Assembly (NCBI GenBank): GCA_029558435.1
Contig: JAKQEZ010000467.1
Location: 1 to 52,854 of the forward strand
Direction: 5' to 3'
Source of the DNA: Bacteroidota bacterium
GTDB taxonomy: Bacteria; Bacteroidota; Bacteroidia; Flavobacteriales; Crocinitomicaceae
DNA length: 52,854 bases
The translations under genes were made by a program, and so were the position numbers. Shown here piece after piece: positions 24,862-33,918 of the stretch. A model generated the notes under the pieces. It ran no database searches. It was not told the DNA's origin and saw nothing but the letters and a program-made list of their open reading frames with translations. The first letter of the stretch is position 1. The number at the start of each line of letters is the position of its first letter.

Positions 24862-26239
24862 TTAAAACTTTCGTTAATGGTTCAACAATTCTATCAATAT
24901 CACCAGCTCCAACAGTTAAAATCACACCTTCTTCAATTGTAGATAGGTAATCTATCACTGCTTGAGAGGCTAACAATTGTTTTGCAGGCGCATGAACTTT
25001 ATCGAGCAATGCATCACTGGTTACTCCAGCAATTGGTTCTTCGCGAGCAGGGTAAATCGGCATTAAAATAGCTTCGTCAAAACGCGATAATTGCTCTGCA
25101 AATCCATCAAAAAAATCGCGTGTGCGGGTAAACAAATGTGGCTGAAAAACACCTGTAATTTTTCGATTAGGATAGATCAACTTAATGGAATCAATCAACG
25201 CTTTTAATTCCGTTGGGTGGTGCGCATAATCGTCGATATAAATTAATTTTTGCGATTTTATATGGTATTCAAAGCGACGTTTAACTCCTAAAAAGCTTTT
25301 TAATCCCTTGCGAATGGTTTCCATTTCAACACCCAATTCTAAACATAACGCTATGCAAGCAACTGCATTTTCGGCATTGTGACTACCGGGTACTCCCAAT
25401 TCAATGGCTTCAAAAAATCCAAAAGGAGTAACAACATCCATCCAAAATTGTTCATCCACATAACGCAAATTAACACCATTAAAATCGGCATCTTTTTGTT
25501 CAATACCATAGGTATATACCTTTGCTTTGGTGGGTAAATTCAACCCGAATTTTTGCACTACTATTCCATTTTCTGGATGCAAATTGGCATACATTTCAAA
25601 ACCTTCTCTAAAATGAGCTGCATCGCCATAAATATCCAAATGATCGGGATCTGCAGACGTTATGATGCTTGAAAATGGCGACAAACGCAAAAACGAACGG
25701 TCAAACTCATCGGATTCAATTACCGTATATCGGGACGTTGGTTTTAGCAATAAATTGGAATTATAATTGGATGAAATGCCTCCTAAAAATGCTGTGCATC
25801 CTTCCTCAGTTTGGTTGATGATGTGCGCCAACATGGTACTTGTGGTTGTTTTTCCATGCGTACCAGCAACACCCAAACCTAAAGAATTTTGTGTAATTAA
25901 ACCCAACACTTCTGAGCGTTTAACCAATACAAATTCTTGGTGTTGGAAATGCATCAATTCTCCATGATTTTTTGGGATAGCAGGGGTATAAATAACCAAC
26001 GTTTTCGCCTTATCGCAATATGGCGATATGATGCTTGAATTTCGATCTTCAAAATGCACCTCAATTCCTTCCTGCACCAAGCTTTCTGTTAATTGAGAAG
26101 GTGTTTTATCGTAACCAGCTACATTTTTTCCAAGCGCTTTAAAATAACGTGCCAAGGCCGACATGCCGATACCGCCTATTCCTAAAAAATAGATGTTTTC
26201 AAATTGCTTTAAGTCGATATTTAATTTTCTAATTTCCAT
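24854..26239 (-). CDS. murC: UDP-N-acetylmuramate--L-alanine ligase
   Basis: The 461-residue cytoplasmic ligase adds L-Ala to UDP-MurNAc with ATP. Its domains appear in order: the Rossmann UDP-binding domain (FLGIGGIGMSALARYF), the ATP-binding P-loop GVAGTHGKTTTS, and the ligase C-terminal domain with YIDDYAHHPTE and a FQPHLFTRT phrase characteristic of MurC. It lies between murG (3-bp gap) and ftsQ (overlap). One copy of the dispersed palindrome (26011-26029) lies inside it. Confidence 0.97.
   Translation of the reverse strand: MEIRKLNIDLKQFENIYFLGIGGIGMSALARYFKALGKNVAGYDKTPSQLTESLVQEGIEVHFEDRNSSIISPYCDKAKTLVIYTPAIPKNHGELMHFQHQEFVLVKRSEVLGLITQNSLGLGVAGTHGKTTTSTMLAHIINQTEEGCTAFLGGISSNYNSNLLLKPTSRYTVIESDEFDRSFLRLSPFSSIITSADPDHLDIYGDAAHFREGFEMYANLHPENGIVVQKFGLNLPTKAKVYTYGIEQKDADFNGVNLRYVDEQFWMDVVTPFGFFEAIELGVPGSHNAENAVACIALCLELGVEMETIRKGLKSFLGVKRRFEYHIKSQKLIYIDDYAHHPTELKALIDSIKLIYPNRKITGVFQPHLFTRTRDFFDGFAEQLSRFDEAILMPIYPAREEPIAGVTSDALLDKVHAPAKQLLASQAVIDYLSTIEEGVILTVGAGDIDRIVEPLTKVLSE
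26011..26029. repeat. Dispersed palindrome, copy 1 (imperfect)
   Basis: TATCGCAATATGGCGATAT lies inside murC. It differs from the perfect copies by one base in the centre. The murC reading frame passes through it as Pro-Tyr-Cys-Asp. Confidence 0.65.
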
Positions 26240-26242
26240 CGG

Positions 26243-27337
26243 TTATTTTACAATTTTGACTATTTCTGCAACGATATCCTTTGTAGCATTCGGTTTGCCC
26301 AATTGCGCTATATTTTGTGCTAAGGTTTGTTGTTTTTCTTTATTATTTAATAAATCTATTGCAACATCTACTAATTGATTTCTTGCCTCGCTGTCTTTCA
26401 CTAAAATGGCTGCGTTTTTATTCACTAAGGCCATTGCATTGTGTGTTTGATGGTCTTCTGCTACATTTGGGGATGGCACTAAAATTACAGGTTTATGGAC
26501 CAAGCACAATTCTGAAACAGAAATGGCACCAGCACGCGAAATAATCACATCGGCAGCAGCGTAGGCCAAATCCATTTTTGCTATAAACTGCGTAAGATGA
26601 ATCCCCGTTAAATCTTTGCCTTTTAAACGATTGGTTAAATCATCAAAATACAATTTACCACATTGCCACACCAACTGAATACCGTGTTGTTGAAATTGTT
26701 CTATCCCAGCAATAATCGACTCATTCAATGTTTTTGCACCCAATGAACCACCAATTACCAACAAAACAGGTTTTGATGCATCCAATTGATAATGTGCAAT
26801 AGCTGCTTCTCTTTTTCCTTCAATTTGGGTTACTTCAAAACGAACAGGATTTCCGGTTAATACTATTTTATTTTTTGGAAAAAACTTTTCCATTCCCTCA
26901 TAAGCAACACACAATTTATGTGCTTTTTTTGCCAGCAACATGTTTGTTTTACCAGCAAAAGAATTTTGTTCTTGCACCAAGGTTGGAATACCCAACAAGG
27001 CGGCCATTTTTAAAGTTGGACCCGAAGCATAGCCTCCAACACCAATAACAATTTCAGGATTGAAATTTTTAATAACTTTTCTTGCCAGCAATAAACTTTT
27101 GATGATTTTAAACGGTAAAGCCAAGTTTTGAAGTGTAATTTTTCGTTGCAAACCAGAAATAGGCAACCCGATAATTTTATATCCAGCTTGTGGCACTTTT
27201 TCCATTTCCATTTTCCCTTCGGCTCCAATAAAAAGTAGTTCTATGGAAGGAAATTGACGTTTCAATTCATCTGCAATTGCAACGGCAGGAAAAATATGTC
27301 CACCTGTACCACCACCCGAAATTATTACCTTTTTCAT
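26243..27337 (-). CDS. murG: Lipid II synthase, MurG glycosyltransferase
   Basis: The 364-residue peripheral membrane GT28 enzyme transfers GlcNAc to lipid I to make lipid II. The N-terminal glycine-rich loop is ISGGGTGGHIFPA, a second Gly-rich loop is IGVGGYASGP, and the donor-binding half has VIGGSLGAKTLN and IISRAGAISVSELCL. The final segment is the usual long helix. Its start codon follows directly on the ftsW stop, with murC 3 bp downstream. Confidence 0.97.
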   Translation of the reverse strand: MKKVIISGGGTGGHIFPAVAIADELKRQFPSIELLFIGAEGKMEMEKVPQAGYKIIGLPISGLQRKITLQNLALPFKIIKSLLLARKVIKNFNPEIVIGVGGYASGPTLKMAALLGIPTLVQEQNSFAGKTNMLLAKKAHKLCVAYEGMEKFFPKNKIVLTGNPVRFEVTQIEGKREAAIAHYQLDASKPVLLVIGGSLGAKTLNESIIAGIEQFQQHGIQLVWQCGKLYFDDLTNRLKGKDLTGIHLTQFIAKMDLAYAAADVIISRAGAISVSELCLVHKPVILVPSPNVAEDHQTHNAMALVNKNAAILVKDSEARNQLVDVAIDLLNNKEKQQTLAQNIAQLGKPNATKDIVAEIVKIVK

Positions 27338-28558
27338 TTACGCTTCGTCGTTATTATCACTATTATCTTCTTTACTTTTTTTGGATTGCTTAACGGCAAT
27401 ACTTTGAATCATTCCCAATGATGTGCAAGTGACTATCATGGCAGAACCTCCCATTGCTAGTAAAGGCATATTTTGCCCAGTAACTGGAAAAACTCCTGTA
27501 CAAACCAACATATTTACAGAGGCTTGCGTTAAGAATAACATTCCCAATCCCACACACAAATAGGTTTCAAATAAATTATCTGATTTTAAAGCAATTCTAA
27601 AAATACGAAAGAGCAAAACAAGGTAGATAAACACCAAAAAAATGGCAGCAATAAATCCAAATTCCTCTACAAATGATGAATAATAAAAATCTGCATACGC
27701 TTCAGGTAAATATTCTTTTAACTTACCATCACCTACTCCTTGCCCAAAAACACCTCCATTGTAAATAGCTAATTGCGCATTAACAACTTGTGCATTTTCT
27801 ACCACATCATTTTCTGCAGCAATACGGTTAAAAATACGATTTTCCCATGTTTCTAAACGTGGAAGAATATTCAACTCTGGCAATGCCTTTTGCACCCCAA
27901 CAGCCAACAAACCTAGTCCAACTATAATTCCTCCCATTGCAAAAATGCGTGAGAAAGGGTATTTTCCTACAAACAACAAAGCAACAGCCAACGCAAAAAT
28001 GATGGCTGCTGTTGAAAAGTTATCTTTAAAAATTAATATAAAAACACCAAGAATAGCACTAGCAATAGGCACAAACCCTTCTTTCCAATCTAAAAAAACA
28101 TCTTTTTTCTTAGCTAATTGACGCGATAAAAACATGATAAGCGCCACCTTTGCAAAGTCGGATGCTTGAAAGGTTAAACCAATAAATGGTACCTTTATCC
28201 AACGTTTTGCATTATTAACCTCATTGGGCATTAAGAGTGTGAGAAACAACAAGCCAATTCCAACATACAATGAAAGTTTAGCAACTTGTGAAAAATATTT
28301 CGGATCGCGTTTATGCATCCACAACATCACCACAAAACTGATGATAATGTAAATAAAATGCTTGAACAAATAACGAAATGGAGTGCCACCTTCCACTTTC
28401 ACCAAAATTGGAACAAAGCTAAAAACGGTTAACAATGAAAAAGCAAGCAACAACAAAGTAATAATCCAAATTACTTTATCGCCTCCCAGTAAATTTAGCA
28501 AACGATTTACTGAAAAAAATTGGGAAGGAACAAATGCTTTTTCCTTTGTTGTATCCAT
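27338..28558 (-). CDS. ftsW: SEDS-family lipid II polymerase FtsW
   Basis: The 406-residue polytopic protein has about ten membrane helices and SEDS-family phrases: KRWIKVPFIGLTFQASDFAKVALI, written here only as the key residues Arg-Trp-Ile and the P-F-I-G loop, the periplasmic loop with GGVFGQGVGDGKLKEYLPEA and the conserved end FPVTGQNMPLLAMGGSAM. Its place before murG in the dcw order identifies it as FtsW rather than RodA. The C-terminal 20 residues are charged and cytoplasmic. No ftsI lies nearby, although FtsW normally works with this transpeptidase. Confidence 0.94.
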   Translation of the reverse strand: MDTTKEKAFVPSQFFSVNRLLNLLGGDKVIWIITLLLLAFSLLTVFSFVPILVKVEGGTPFRYLFKHFIYIIISFVVMLWMHKRDPKYFSQVAKLSLYVGIGLLFLTLLMPNEVNNAKRWIKVPFIGLTFQASDFAKVALIMFLSRQLAKKKDVFLDWKEGFVPIASAILGVFILIFKDNFSTAAIIFALAVALLFVGKYPFSRIFAMGGIIVGLGLLAVGVQKALPELNILPRLETWENRIFNRIAAENDVVENAQVVNAQLAIYNGGVFGQGVGDGKLKEYLPEAYADFYYSSFVEEFGFIAAIFLVFIYLVLLFRIFRIALKSDNLFETYLCVGLGMLFLTQASVNMLVCTGVFPVTGQNMPLLAMGGSAMIVTCTSLGMIQSIAVKQSKKSKEDNSDNNDEA

Positions 28559-28561
28559 TTG

Positions 28562-29035
28562 TTATTGATGTAGGGTTAAAAACTCCAAAAATTTCTTTGT
28601 ATTTATTTGCGTATCTTGCCCTTCTTGGCAGAACAAAACTATGCCACGTGGAATTTTGCATTGCTGTAATTCTTCCAACGATTCTTCCATTGACTCAGTT
28701 AGTGCAATTGTTGGAATGGCATTTAAAAGCTGCATGTTCAACGTGCAATTATCGTCTATAGAAACAATCGTTGCGTTGATATTTAATTTTACAGTTGAAT
28801 CAAAATCTACAACTGTCATCAACAAGGATGCAGGTGTTAACAAAACAACTGGAAATGGAAATGCTTGAATGGTGGATGCCAACATGCTTACATCTGGATT
28901 ATTCCACGTAAACACATCCATTCCCCACAATTTTCCGTGTGGACGAATGGTCTCGTTTGACACATTCTTTAACGTCTCTTGTCTTATTTCCAGTAAATTA
29001 TCATTAGTTTTAGTTAGGGTCTTTTTCTGTTTCAT
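28562..29035 (-). CDS. Orphan protein at the head of the dcw operon
   Basis: I do not recognise this 157-residue soluble protein. It has no signal peptide or membrane segment; hydrophobic strands (VVLLTPASLLMTVV) and helices alternate, suggesting one alpha/beta domain. It starts the operon and lies 3 bp before ftsW, where murD normally stands in Bacteroidota. The C-terminal part (SMEESLEELQQ then GIVLFC) faintly resembles the layout of the MurD C-terminal domain, but the family's substrate-binding phrase is missing, so it is not a functional MurD. It may be a domain remnant or an unrelated small gene. Confidence 0.65.
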   Translation of the reverse strand: MKQKKTLTKTNDNLLEIRQETLKNVSNETIRPHGKLWGMDVFTWNNPDVSMLASTIQAFPFPVVLLTPASLLMTVVDFDSTVKLNINATIVSIDDNCTLNMQLLNAIPTIALTESMEESLEELQQCKIPRGIVLFCQEGQDTQINTKKFLEFLTLHQ

Positions 29036-29060
29036 GCTCTTTTATTCATGTTTAACCTAA

Positions 29061-29086
29061 CAAAAATAAATGATAAGAACATGCAA
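29061..29086 (-). promoter_or_regulatory. Possible promoter of the ftsW-ftsZ operon
   Basis: The minus strand reads TATTTTTG at 29068-29061, an exact -7 match, with a TTG at 29086-29084; the 15-bp spacer is shorter than usual. It lies 26 bp before the orphan gene, in the 161-bp divergent gap with xseA. Confidence 0.45.
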
Positions 29087-29196
29087 TTTGAAGTCGTTTA
29101 AAACAGATTATGAACAGTTTGTTGGTAATAAAATAAAAATGGATTTTCAAGAAAATAATTTGGTTGTTATCCATAAGTTTTTACTAATTTCAAAGT

Positions 29197-30588
29197 ATGA
29201 ATGAGCAAAGAAAAATATTTACGTTGAAGCAAGTTGTTTCCTCTATTCGGAAGACAATTGAAGAACGTTATCAACAATTTTATTGGATCAAAGCAGAAAT
29301 GCACAAGCTCAATTTATATCCAAGTGGTCATGCATTTCCAGAATTGGTGTATAAAGAAGATGGGAAAATTGTTGCACAAATCAACGCATCTATTTGGAAG
29401 CACAACTTGCAAAAAATTAATCAGCAATTTGTACAAATTTTAAAAGAACCGCTCAAAGAAGGTTCCACACTTTTATTGTGTGCAAAAATTAGTTTTTCAG
29501 AGTCTTACGGCATTTCATTGCAAATTATTGACATAGATCCAAGTTATACCCTGGGCGAATTGCAACGTGAACGCCAAGAAACTTTGTTGCGCTTGCAAAA
29601 AGAAGGACTCATCAACAAAAATCAGCAGGTAGAGTTCCCATTACTTCCTCAGCGTATTGCCATAATTTCTGCCGATACGAGTAAAGGATTGTCGGATTTT
29701 ATGAAAGTATTGAACCAAAATAAATTTGGCTATGCTTTTTTTACCCACCTCTTTTTTGCTTATCTGCAAGGCGATAATGCGGTTGATTCCATAACAAAAC
29801 AACTGCAAGCCATTGAAAAAGTTAAACGCCATTTTGATATTGTGGTGATTGTTCGTGGTGGCGGTGGCGAAGTTGGGCTTGCTTGCTACAACAATTATGA
29901 GTTATGCAAAGCCATTGCCAATTGCTCGCTGCCTGTTTTAACTGGTATTGGACACTCCACTAACCTTACTGTTGCCGAAATGATTTCGTATCGCAATGCC
30001 ATTACACCAACAGAATTGGGCGAATATTTATTGCAGGTTTTTCATGAATTCAGCGTTCCCGTGGATAGAGCGTTGGAAAAAATTCAACAACTTCCATTGC
30101 AACTGCTAGAGCAAAATAAAATAGCATTCACCCAAACGGTAAAACACCTTAAATTGAATGTTCAAAACAATTTATTGACCCATCACAACCGTTGGCAAAC
30201 CATCAGCAGAAAATTAAACACCAAAACCGAGCTTTCTATTCAACGTCAGCGCGAACGAATTGGGTTTTTGAAACAAAGTTTAAGTTCGTTAACCAAACGT
30301 TATTGCCTTGAAAAACAGAATTACCTCAACGATGCGTCCATGTTTTTACGTCAAAATGTACAAAAGAAATTTCAACAAGAAAATGATGCTTTAATATTGG
30401 CACAAAAACACATTCAACTCCTCGACCCTAAAAATGTATTGAAAAGAGGATACAGCATTGCACGTTATAATGGAAAAACTATTCAAGCCAACAACACACC
30501 TCAAACGGGTGAACAAATAGAAATTGAAACACTTAACCACATCATTTCTGCAACAACTACCGTTGTGAATGAAACAAAAAAAGAGTAA
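29197..30588 (+). CDS. xseA: Exodeoxyribonuclease VII large subunit
   Basis: The 463-residue protein is the catalytic subunit of exonuclease VII, which degrades single-stranded DNA from both ends. It has the N-terminal OB fold (about 20-105), the core with RIAIISADTSKGLSDF and the signature VIVRGGGGEVGLACYNNYELC, then GIGHSTNLTVAEM, a long coiled-coil region (about 275-410) and a C-terminal barrel with NVLKRGYSIARYNG. The glycine signature reads GGGGEVGLACYNN rather than the common GGGS.DL..FN, a variant seen in Bacteroidota. xseB follows directly. Confidence 0.92.
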   Translation: MNEQRKIFTLKQVVSSIRKTIEERYQQFYWIKAEMHKLNLYPSGHAFPELVYKEDGKIVAQINASIWKHNLQKINQQFVQILKEPLKEGSTLLLCAKISFSESYGISLQIIDIDPSYTLGELQRERQETLLRLQKEGLINKNQQVEFPLLPQRIAIISADTSKGLSDFMKVLNQNKFGYAFFTHLFFAYLQGDNAVDSITKQLQAIEKVKRHFDIVVIVRGGGGEVGLACYNNYELCKAIANCSLPVLTGIGHSTNLTVAEMISYRNAITPTELGEYLLQVFHEFSVPVDRALEKIQQLPLQLLEQNKIAFTQTVKHLKLNVQNNLLTHHNRWQTISRKLNTKTELSIQRQRERIGFLKQSLSSLTKRYCLEKQNYLNDASMFLRQNVQKKFQQENDALILAQKHIQLLDPKNVLKRGYSIARYNGKTIQANNTPQTGEQIEIETLNHIISATTTVVNETKKE

Positions 30589-30598
30589 TTTTACACCA

Positions 30599-30796
30599 AT
30601 GACAGAAGAAATAAAATATACCGAAGCTTTTGAAGAATTACAAACCATCGTTGCCGATTTAGAAGATGGCGAAATTTCTGTTGATGAACTTTCCATCAAA
30701 ATAAAACGTGCCTCCGAACTAATTAAAATCTGCAAAAAGAAATTGGTAACTACCGAAGAGGACGTCAATCAAATACTTAAAGAATTGGAAGAATAA
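30599..30796 (+). CDS. xseB: Exodeoxyribonuclease VII small subunit
   Basis: The 65-residue helical-hairpin protein binds the XseA coiled coil in several copies. It has the family phrase YTEAFEELQTIVADLEDGE and the second helix KRASELIKICKKKL. An upstream in-frame ATG at 30569 would add ten residues and overlap xseA; the ATG at 30599, 10 bp after the xseA stop, fits the usual family start. Its stop codon abuts the stop codon of the convergent glycosyltransferase gene with no intervening base. Confidence 0.9.
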   Translation: MTEEIKYTEAFEELQTIVADLEDGEISVDELSIKIKRASELIKICKKKLVTTEEDVNQILKELEE

Positions 30797-32026
30797 TTAA
30801 TTGTTTTTATTCTTTTCCATAATCCATTTGGATAAATAGCGCGTGCTCATTAAACTATGGTGCTGAACCAATTGCGAGAAATAACGTTTTTTGCGATTGG
30901 CTGCATAATTTTTCAGTTGATTAGAAACAAAATCAATAAAGGGTTGCTCGTGTTTTTGCTTGCTAAAATAACGTTGCAGGTGCTCCCATCCTTTGGATTG
31001 AAAATGCAACCATTTTTCTTTATCGGTATATAATGTAATCGCTTTTTGTTCAAATTCTTGCCAATCATCAGCAATGCAAGCATCCCAACTCGCATCTAAA
31101 AACAAACCTTCGGCACCAATGGAAGTGGTAATAAACGGCACTCCTTGTTCCATTGCTTCCAAAATTTTACCTTTAATTCCGGCGCCAAAACGCAAGGGTG
31201 CCAAGCTGATTTTTATGGGTGCATAGACCTCTGAAATAGTTGCAATTTGACCTGCAATTTTCACCTTTATCGACATATCGCAATATTGCGATATGGTGTT
31301 ATTTTGATACGCTCCAACCACTATCAATTGCGCTTCTGGCATGGATTCACTCACATTTTTCCAAATTCCTTTTTCCAACAACATACGAATTGCATCAGCA
31401 TTTGGTTCGTGGCGATAATTGCCAATAAACAAGCAATCTTTTTTAGCTTCAAAAGTTGGTGTTTCAGAAATTGCAGATGAGAAAATAGGCAAGTAATACA
31501 ATAATTCTTCTGGCACTTGCATTTCGGTTGTGAGCAACTCCATTTCGAAAGGTGAAATTATGAGAGAAACATCACAACGATAAATAGATGCCAATTCACG
31601 CAAGGTATCGTTATTTTGAAAATCTAATGCTTCTAATTTATTAGCAACTGCATTGTTTTTTTTAACAAATTGATGGCGTGTGCGGCGTAAAAAATGTAAA
31701 TCTTCGGTATCTAAAATCCGCAAGGCATTCGGACATTGTTCAATGATGCGCCAACCATATTGTTCTTCGGTTAGAAAACGGTCAAACACAACAATTGCTG
31801 GATTTAATTCTACAAAAAATTGGTCAACAGTGTCGTTATTCAGTTCTATAAAATGCGGTTGGATTCCAAACTTTTGAAAATCTATCTCATTCCCCGTCAA
31901 CTGATTGGCACAAGCAAAATGGATTTCTCCAAAATTGGAAAAAAGGTCAATTAATTGTGTCATTCGCTTACCAGCAGCCGAAGAATTGGGTTCTGGCCAA
32001 ACATTTCCGATGATTAAAATTTTCAT
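30797..32026 (-). CDS. Glycosyltransferase, family 4 type
   Basis: The 409-residue GT-B enzyme begins with KILIIGNVWPEPNSSAAGKR, the usual GT4 N-terminal loop. The C-terminal donor domain has LFIGNYRHEPNADAI, KISLAPLRFGAGIKGKILEAM with the conserved Glu of the EX7E-like motif, and GVPFITTSIGAEGL. It probably adds a sugar to a surface polysaccharide or glycolipid; donor and acceptor are unknown. No polysaccharide cluster surrounds it. It contains a perfect copy of the dispersed palindrome (31274-31295). Confidence 0.85.
   Translation of the reverse strand: MKILIIGNVWPEPNSSAAGKRMTQLIDLFSNFGEIHFACANQLTGNEIDFQKFGIQPHFIELNNDTVDQFFVELNPAIVVFDRFLTEEQYGWRIIEQCPNALRILDTEDLHFLRRTRHQFVKKNNAVANKLEALDFQNNDTLRELASIYRCDVSLIISPFEMELLTTEMQVPEELLYYLPIFSSAISETPTFEAKKDCLFIGNYRHEPNADAIRMLLEKGIWKNVSESMPEAQLIVVGAYQNNTISQYCDMSIKVKIAGQIATISEVYAPIKISLAPLRFGAGIKGKILEAMEQGVPFITTSIGAEGLFLDASWDACIADDWQEFEQKAITLYTDKEKWLHFQSKGWEHLQRYFSKQKHEQPFIDFVSNQLKNYAANRKKRYFSQLVQHHSLMSTRYLSKWIMEKNKNN
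31274..31295. repeat. Dispersed palindrome, copy 2 (22-bp perfect)
   Basis: A perfect 22-bp palindrome with core ATATCGCAATATTGCGATAT and outer C/G, inside the GT4 gene, read there as Gln-Tyr-Cys-Asp-Met. Confidence 0.8.
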
Positions 32027-32105
32027 TCAATGAAATTATGCAACAAAAATAGAGATAGATATCAGAAAAAATGATTAATTTGTAGAATATTTGAATTTCG
32101 GTATT

Positions 32106-32495
32106 ATGAAACATTTACTACTTCTATTGGTTGCTTTTAGTTTGTTTTCTTGCACGAAAAAACAAGATAAAGCTTGCACAGCATTATTTGCAATGATTAC
32201 TATACAAGTTAAGGATACACTTAACAATCCAGTGCTACTTGATTCGACCAGTATTTTTGTACCTTCAACTAATAGTTATCTATCCATTCTAACCGATGAT
32301 TTTTACAAATCGAATGGTGAATATGTTGTTTTTTCTGACGAGTTTATTCATTTAACATCCGAGAAAAAATCACTGGAAATTATTTTTAGAGGCTTTAAAA
32401 ACAATAGTTTAAAGGTTAATGAATCAATAAAAGTTTCACAAGACGGGTGTCATGTCACCAAAGTTTCTGGAAACTCTTCGGTTATTGTTCAGTAG
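32106..32495 (+). CDS. Small lipoprotein of unknown function
   Basis: The 129-residue precursor (ATG at 32106; a GTG/ATT-type extension from 32091 is not needed) has a lipobox SLFSC (Cys 16) followed by a beta-rich domain of about 110 residues with three further cysteines. The strand pattern (ITIQVKDTLNNPVLLDS then a SYLSILTDDFY stretch) resembles carboxypeptidase-regulatory/Ig-like domains but no family can be named. It is a monocistronic gene between the divergent glycosyltransferase and kmo. Confidence 0.7.
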   Translation: MKHLLLLLVAFSLFSCTKKQDKACTALFAMITIQVKDTLNNPVLLDSTSIFVPSTNSYLSILTDDFYKSNGEYVVFSDEFIHLTSEKKSLEIIFRGFKNNSLKVNESIKVSQDGCHVTKVSGNSSVIVQ

Positions 32496-32577
32496 TGTTA
32501 AAAACAAACCTCGCATAGCTGAATACTAAAATTTCATTATTTTTAGCCTCATTATCAAACCATACACAGACTAAAAA

Positions 32578-33918
32578 ATGAAACAAGCAACAATTGTGGG
32601 AGCTGGATTAGTGGGTTCTTTATGGGCAACTTATCTTGCAAAAGCGGGTTATCAAGTTACTATTTTTGAAAGCAGAAGCGATTTAAGAAAATTGCAATTA
32701 ACTGCTGGAAAATCAATCAATTTAGCGCTTTCAAACAGAGGATGGAAAGCCCTTGAAACGGTTGGCATTGCTGATGAAGTGAGAAAAATTGCCATTCCTA
32801 TGTATGGTCGCACCATGCACGATTTGGAAGGTAACCTTACTTTTCAACCGTATGGGAAAGAAAACGAAGCTATTTTTTCTACTTCTCGCGCACATTTGAA
32901 TTGCATTTTGATGGATTTTGCTGAACAAAAAGCACAAACAAAAATTCATTTCAATCAACAATGCATTGATTTTGATAGTAATAAAAATTGTTTAACTTTC
33001 AAAAACACAGAAACAGGAGAAATTACTCAGCACACATCAGATTTAGTGTTTGGTTGCGATGGTGCTTTTTCAGCCGTACGTTTTTTTGGTTTGCAACGCA
33101 CCGATCGTTTCGGATTTCAACAAAATTTTATTGCAGATGGTTACCGCGAAATTTTATTGCCAGCTAATGAAGATGGTACACATAAATTAGCAAAAAACAC
33201 TCTGCATATCTGGCCTCGAGGTCGTTTTATGTTGATTGCTCTTCCTAACGAAGATGGTTCATACACATGTACGCTTTTCATGCCGCACGAAGGTGGTGAA
33301 AATGCTTTTGACAAAGTGAATACGAAGGAAGAAGTTACGGCATTTTTTCAAAAAACGTTCCCAGATTTTTATGCATTGATGCCTCAAATTGCAGATGAGT
33401 GGGAAAACCATCCACTATCGTCGTTGTGCATTATGAAATGTAGCAAATACCATTATAAAAACACCGTATTGATGGGCGATGCAGCGCATGCAACGGTACC
33501 ATTTTATGGTCAAGGAATGAATGCTGGATTTGAAGATTGCACGGTAATGTGGCAATTGATGCAAAAACACAACGAAAATTGGGAGGCTATTTTTGAAGAA
33601 TACAGTCAATTAAGAAAACCCGATGGCGATGCACTGCAAGAATTGTCGCTTTTCAATTACCTTGTAATGCGTGATTTTGTAGCTGACGAACAGTTTTTAT
33701 TACGCAAAAAAATTGAAGCAAAATTCAGTTTATTGTACCCAAATAAGTGGATGCCGTTATATTCTCAAGTTACTTTTTCAGAAATTCGCTATTCGGATGC
33801 ACACGCAGCGGGCGAACGTCAAAGTCAAATAATGGATGAAATTATGTTAATTCCAAACATTGAAGCTAAGTGGGATTCGCAAGAAGTTATGGACAAAATT
33901 TTAAGTTTAGTAGGATGA
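32578..33918 (+). CDS. kmo: Kynurenine 3-monooxygenase
   Basis: The 446-residue flavoprotein hydroxylates L-kynurenine to 3-hydroxykynurenine with NADPH and O2. It has the FAD dinucleotide fold ATIVGAGLVGSLWATYLAK, the KMO-specific AGKSINLALSNRGW, the LVFGCDGAFSAVR segment, and the second FAD motif VLMGDAAHATVPFYGQGMNAG. C-terminal hydrophobic residues correspond to the membrane-associated end of the family. Neither kynureninase nor tryptophan dioxygenase is next to it, so the rest of the pathway must lie elsewhere. The stop codon overlaps the next start (ATGA). Confidence 0.95.
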   Translation: MKQATIVGAGLVGSLWATYLAKAGYQVTIFESRSDLRKLQLTAGKSINLALSNRGWKALETVGIADEVRKIAIPMYGRTMHDLEGNLTFQPYGKENEAIFSTSRAHLNCILMDFAEQKAQTKIHFNQQCIDFDSNKNCLTFKNTETGEITQHTSDLVFGCDGAFSAVRFFGLQRTDRFGFQQNFIADGYREILLPANEDGTHKLAKNTLHIWPRGRFMLIALPNEDGSYTCTLFMPHEGGENAFDKVNTKEEVTAFFQKTFPDFYALMPQIADEWENHPLSSLCIMKCSKYHYKNTVLMGDAAHATVPFYGQGMNAGFEDCTVMWQLMQKHNENWEAIFEEYSQLRKPDGDALQELSLFNYLVMRDFVADEQFLLRKKIEAKFSLLYPNKWMPLYSQVTFSEIRYSDAHAAGERQSQIMDEIMLIPNIEAKWDSQEVMDKILSLVG

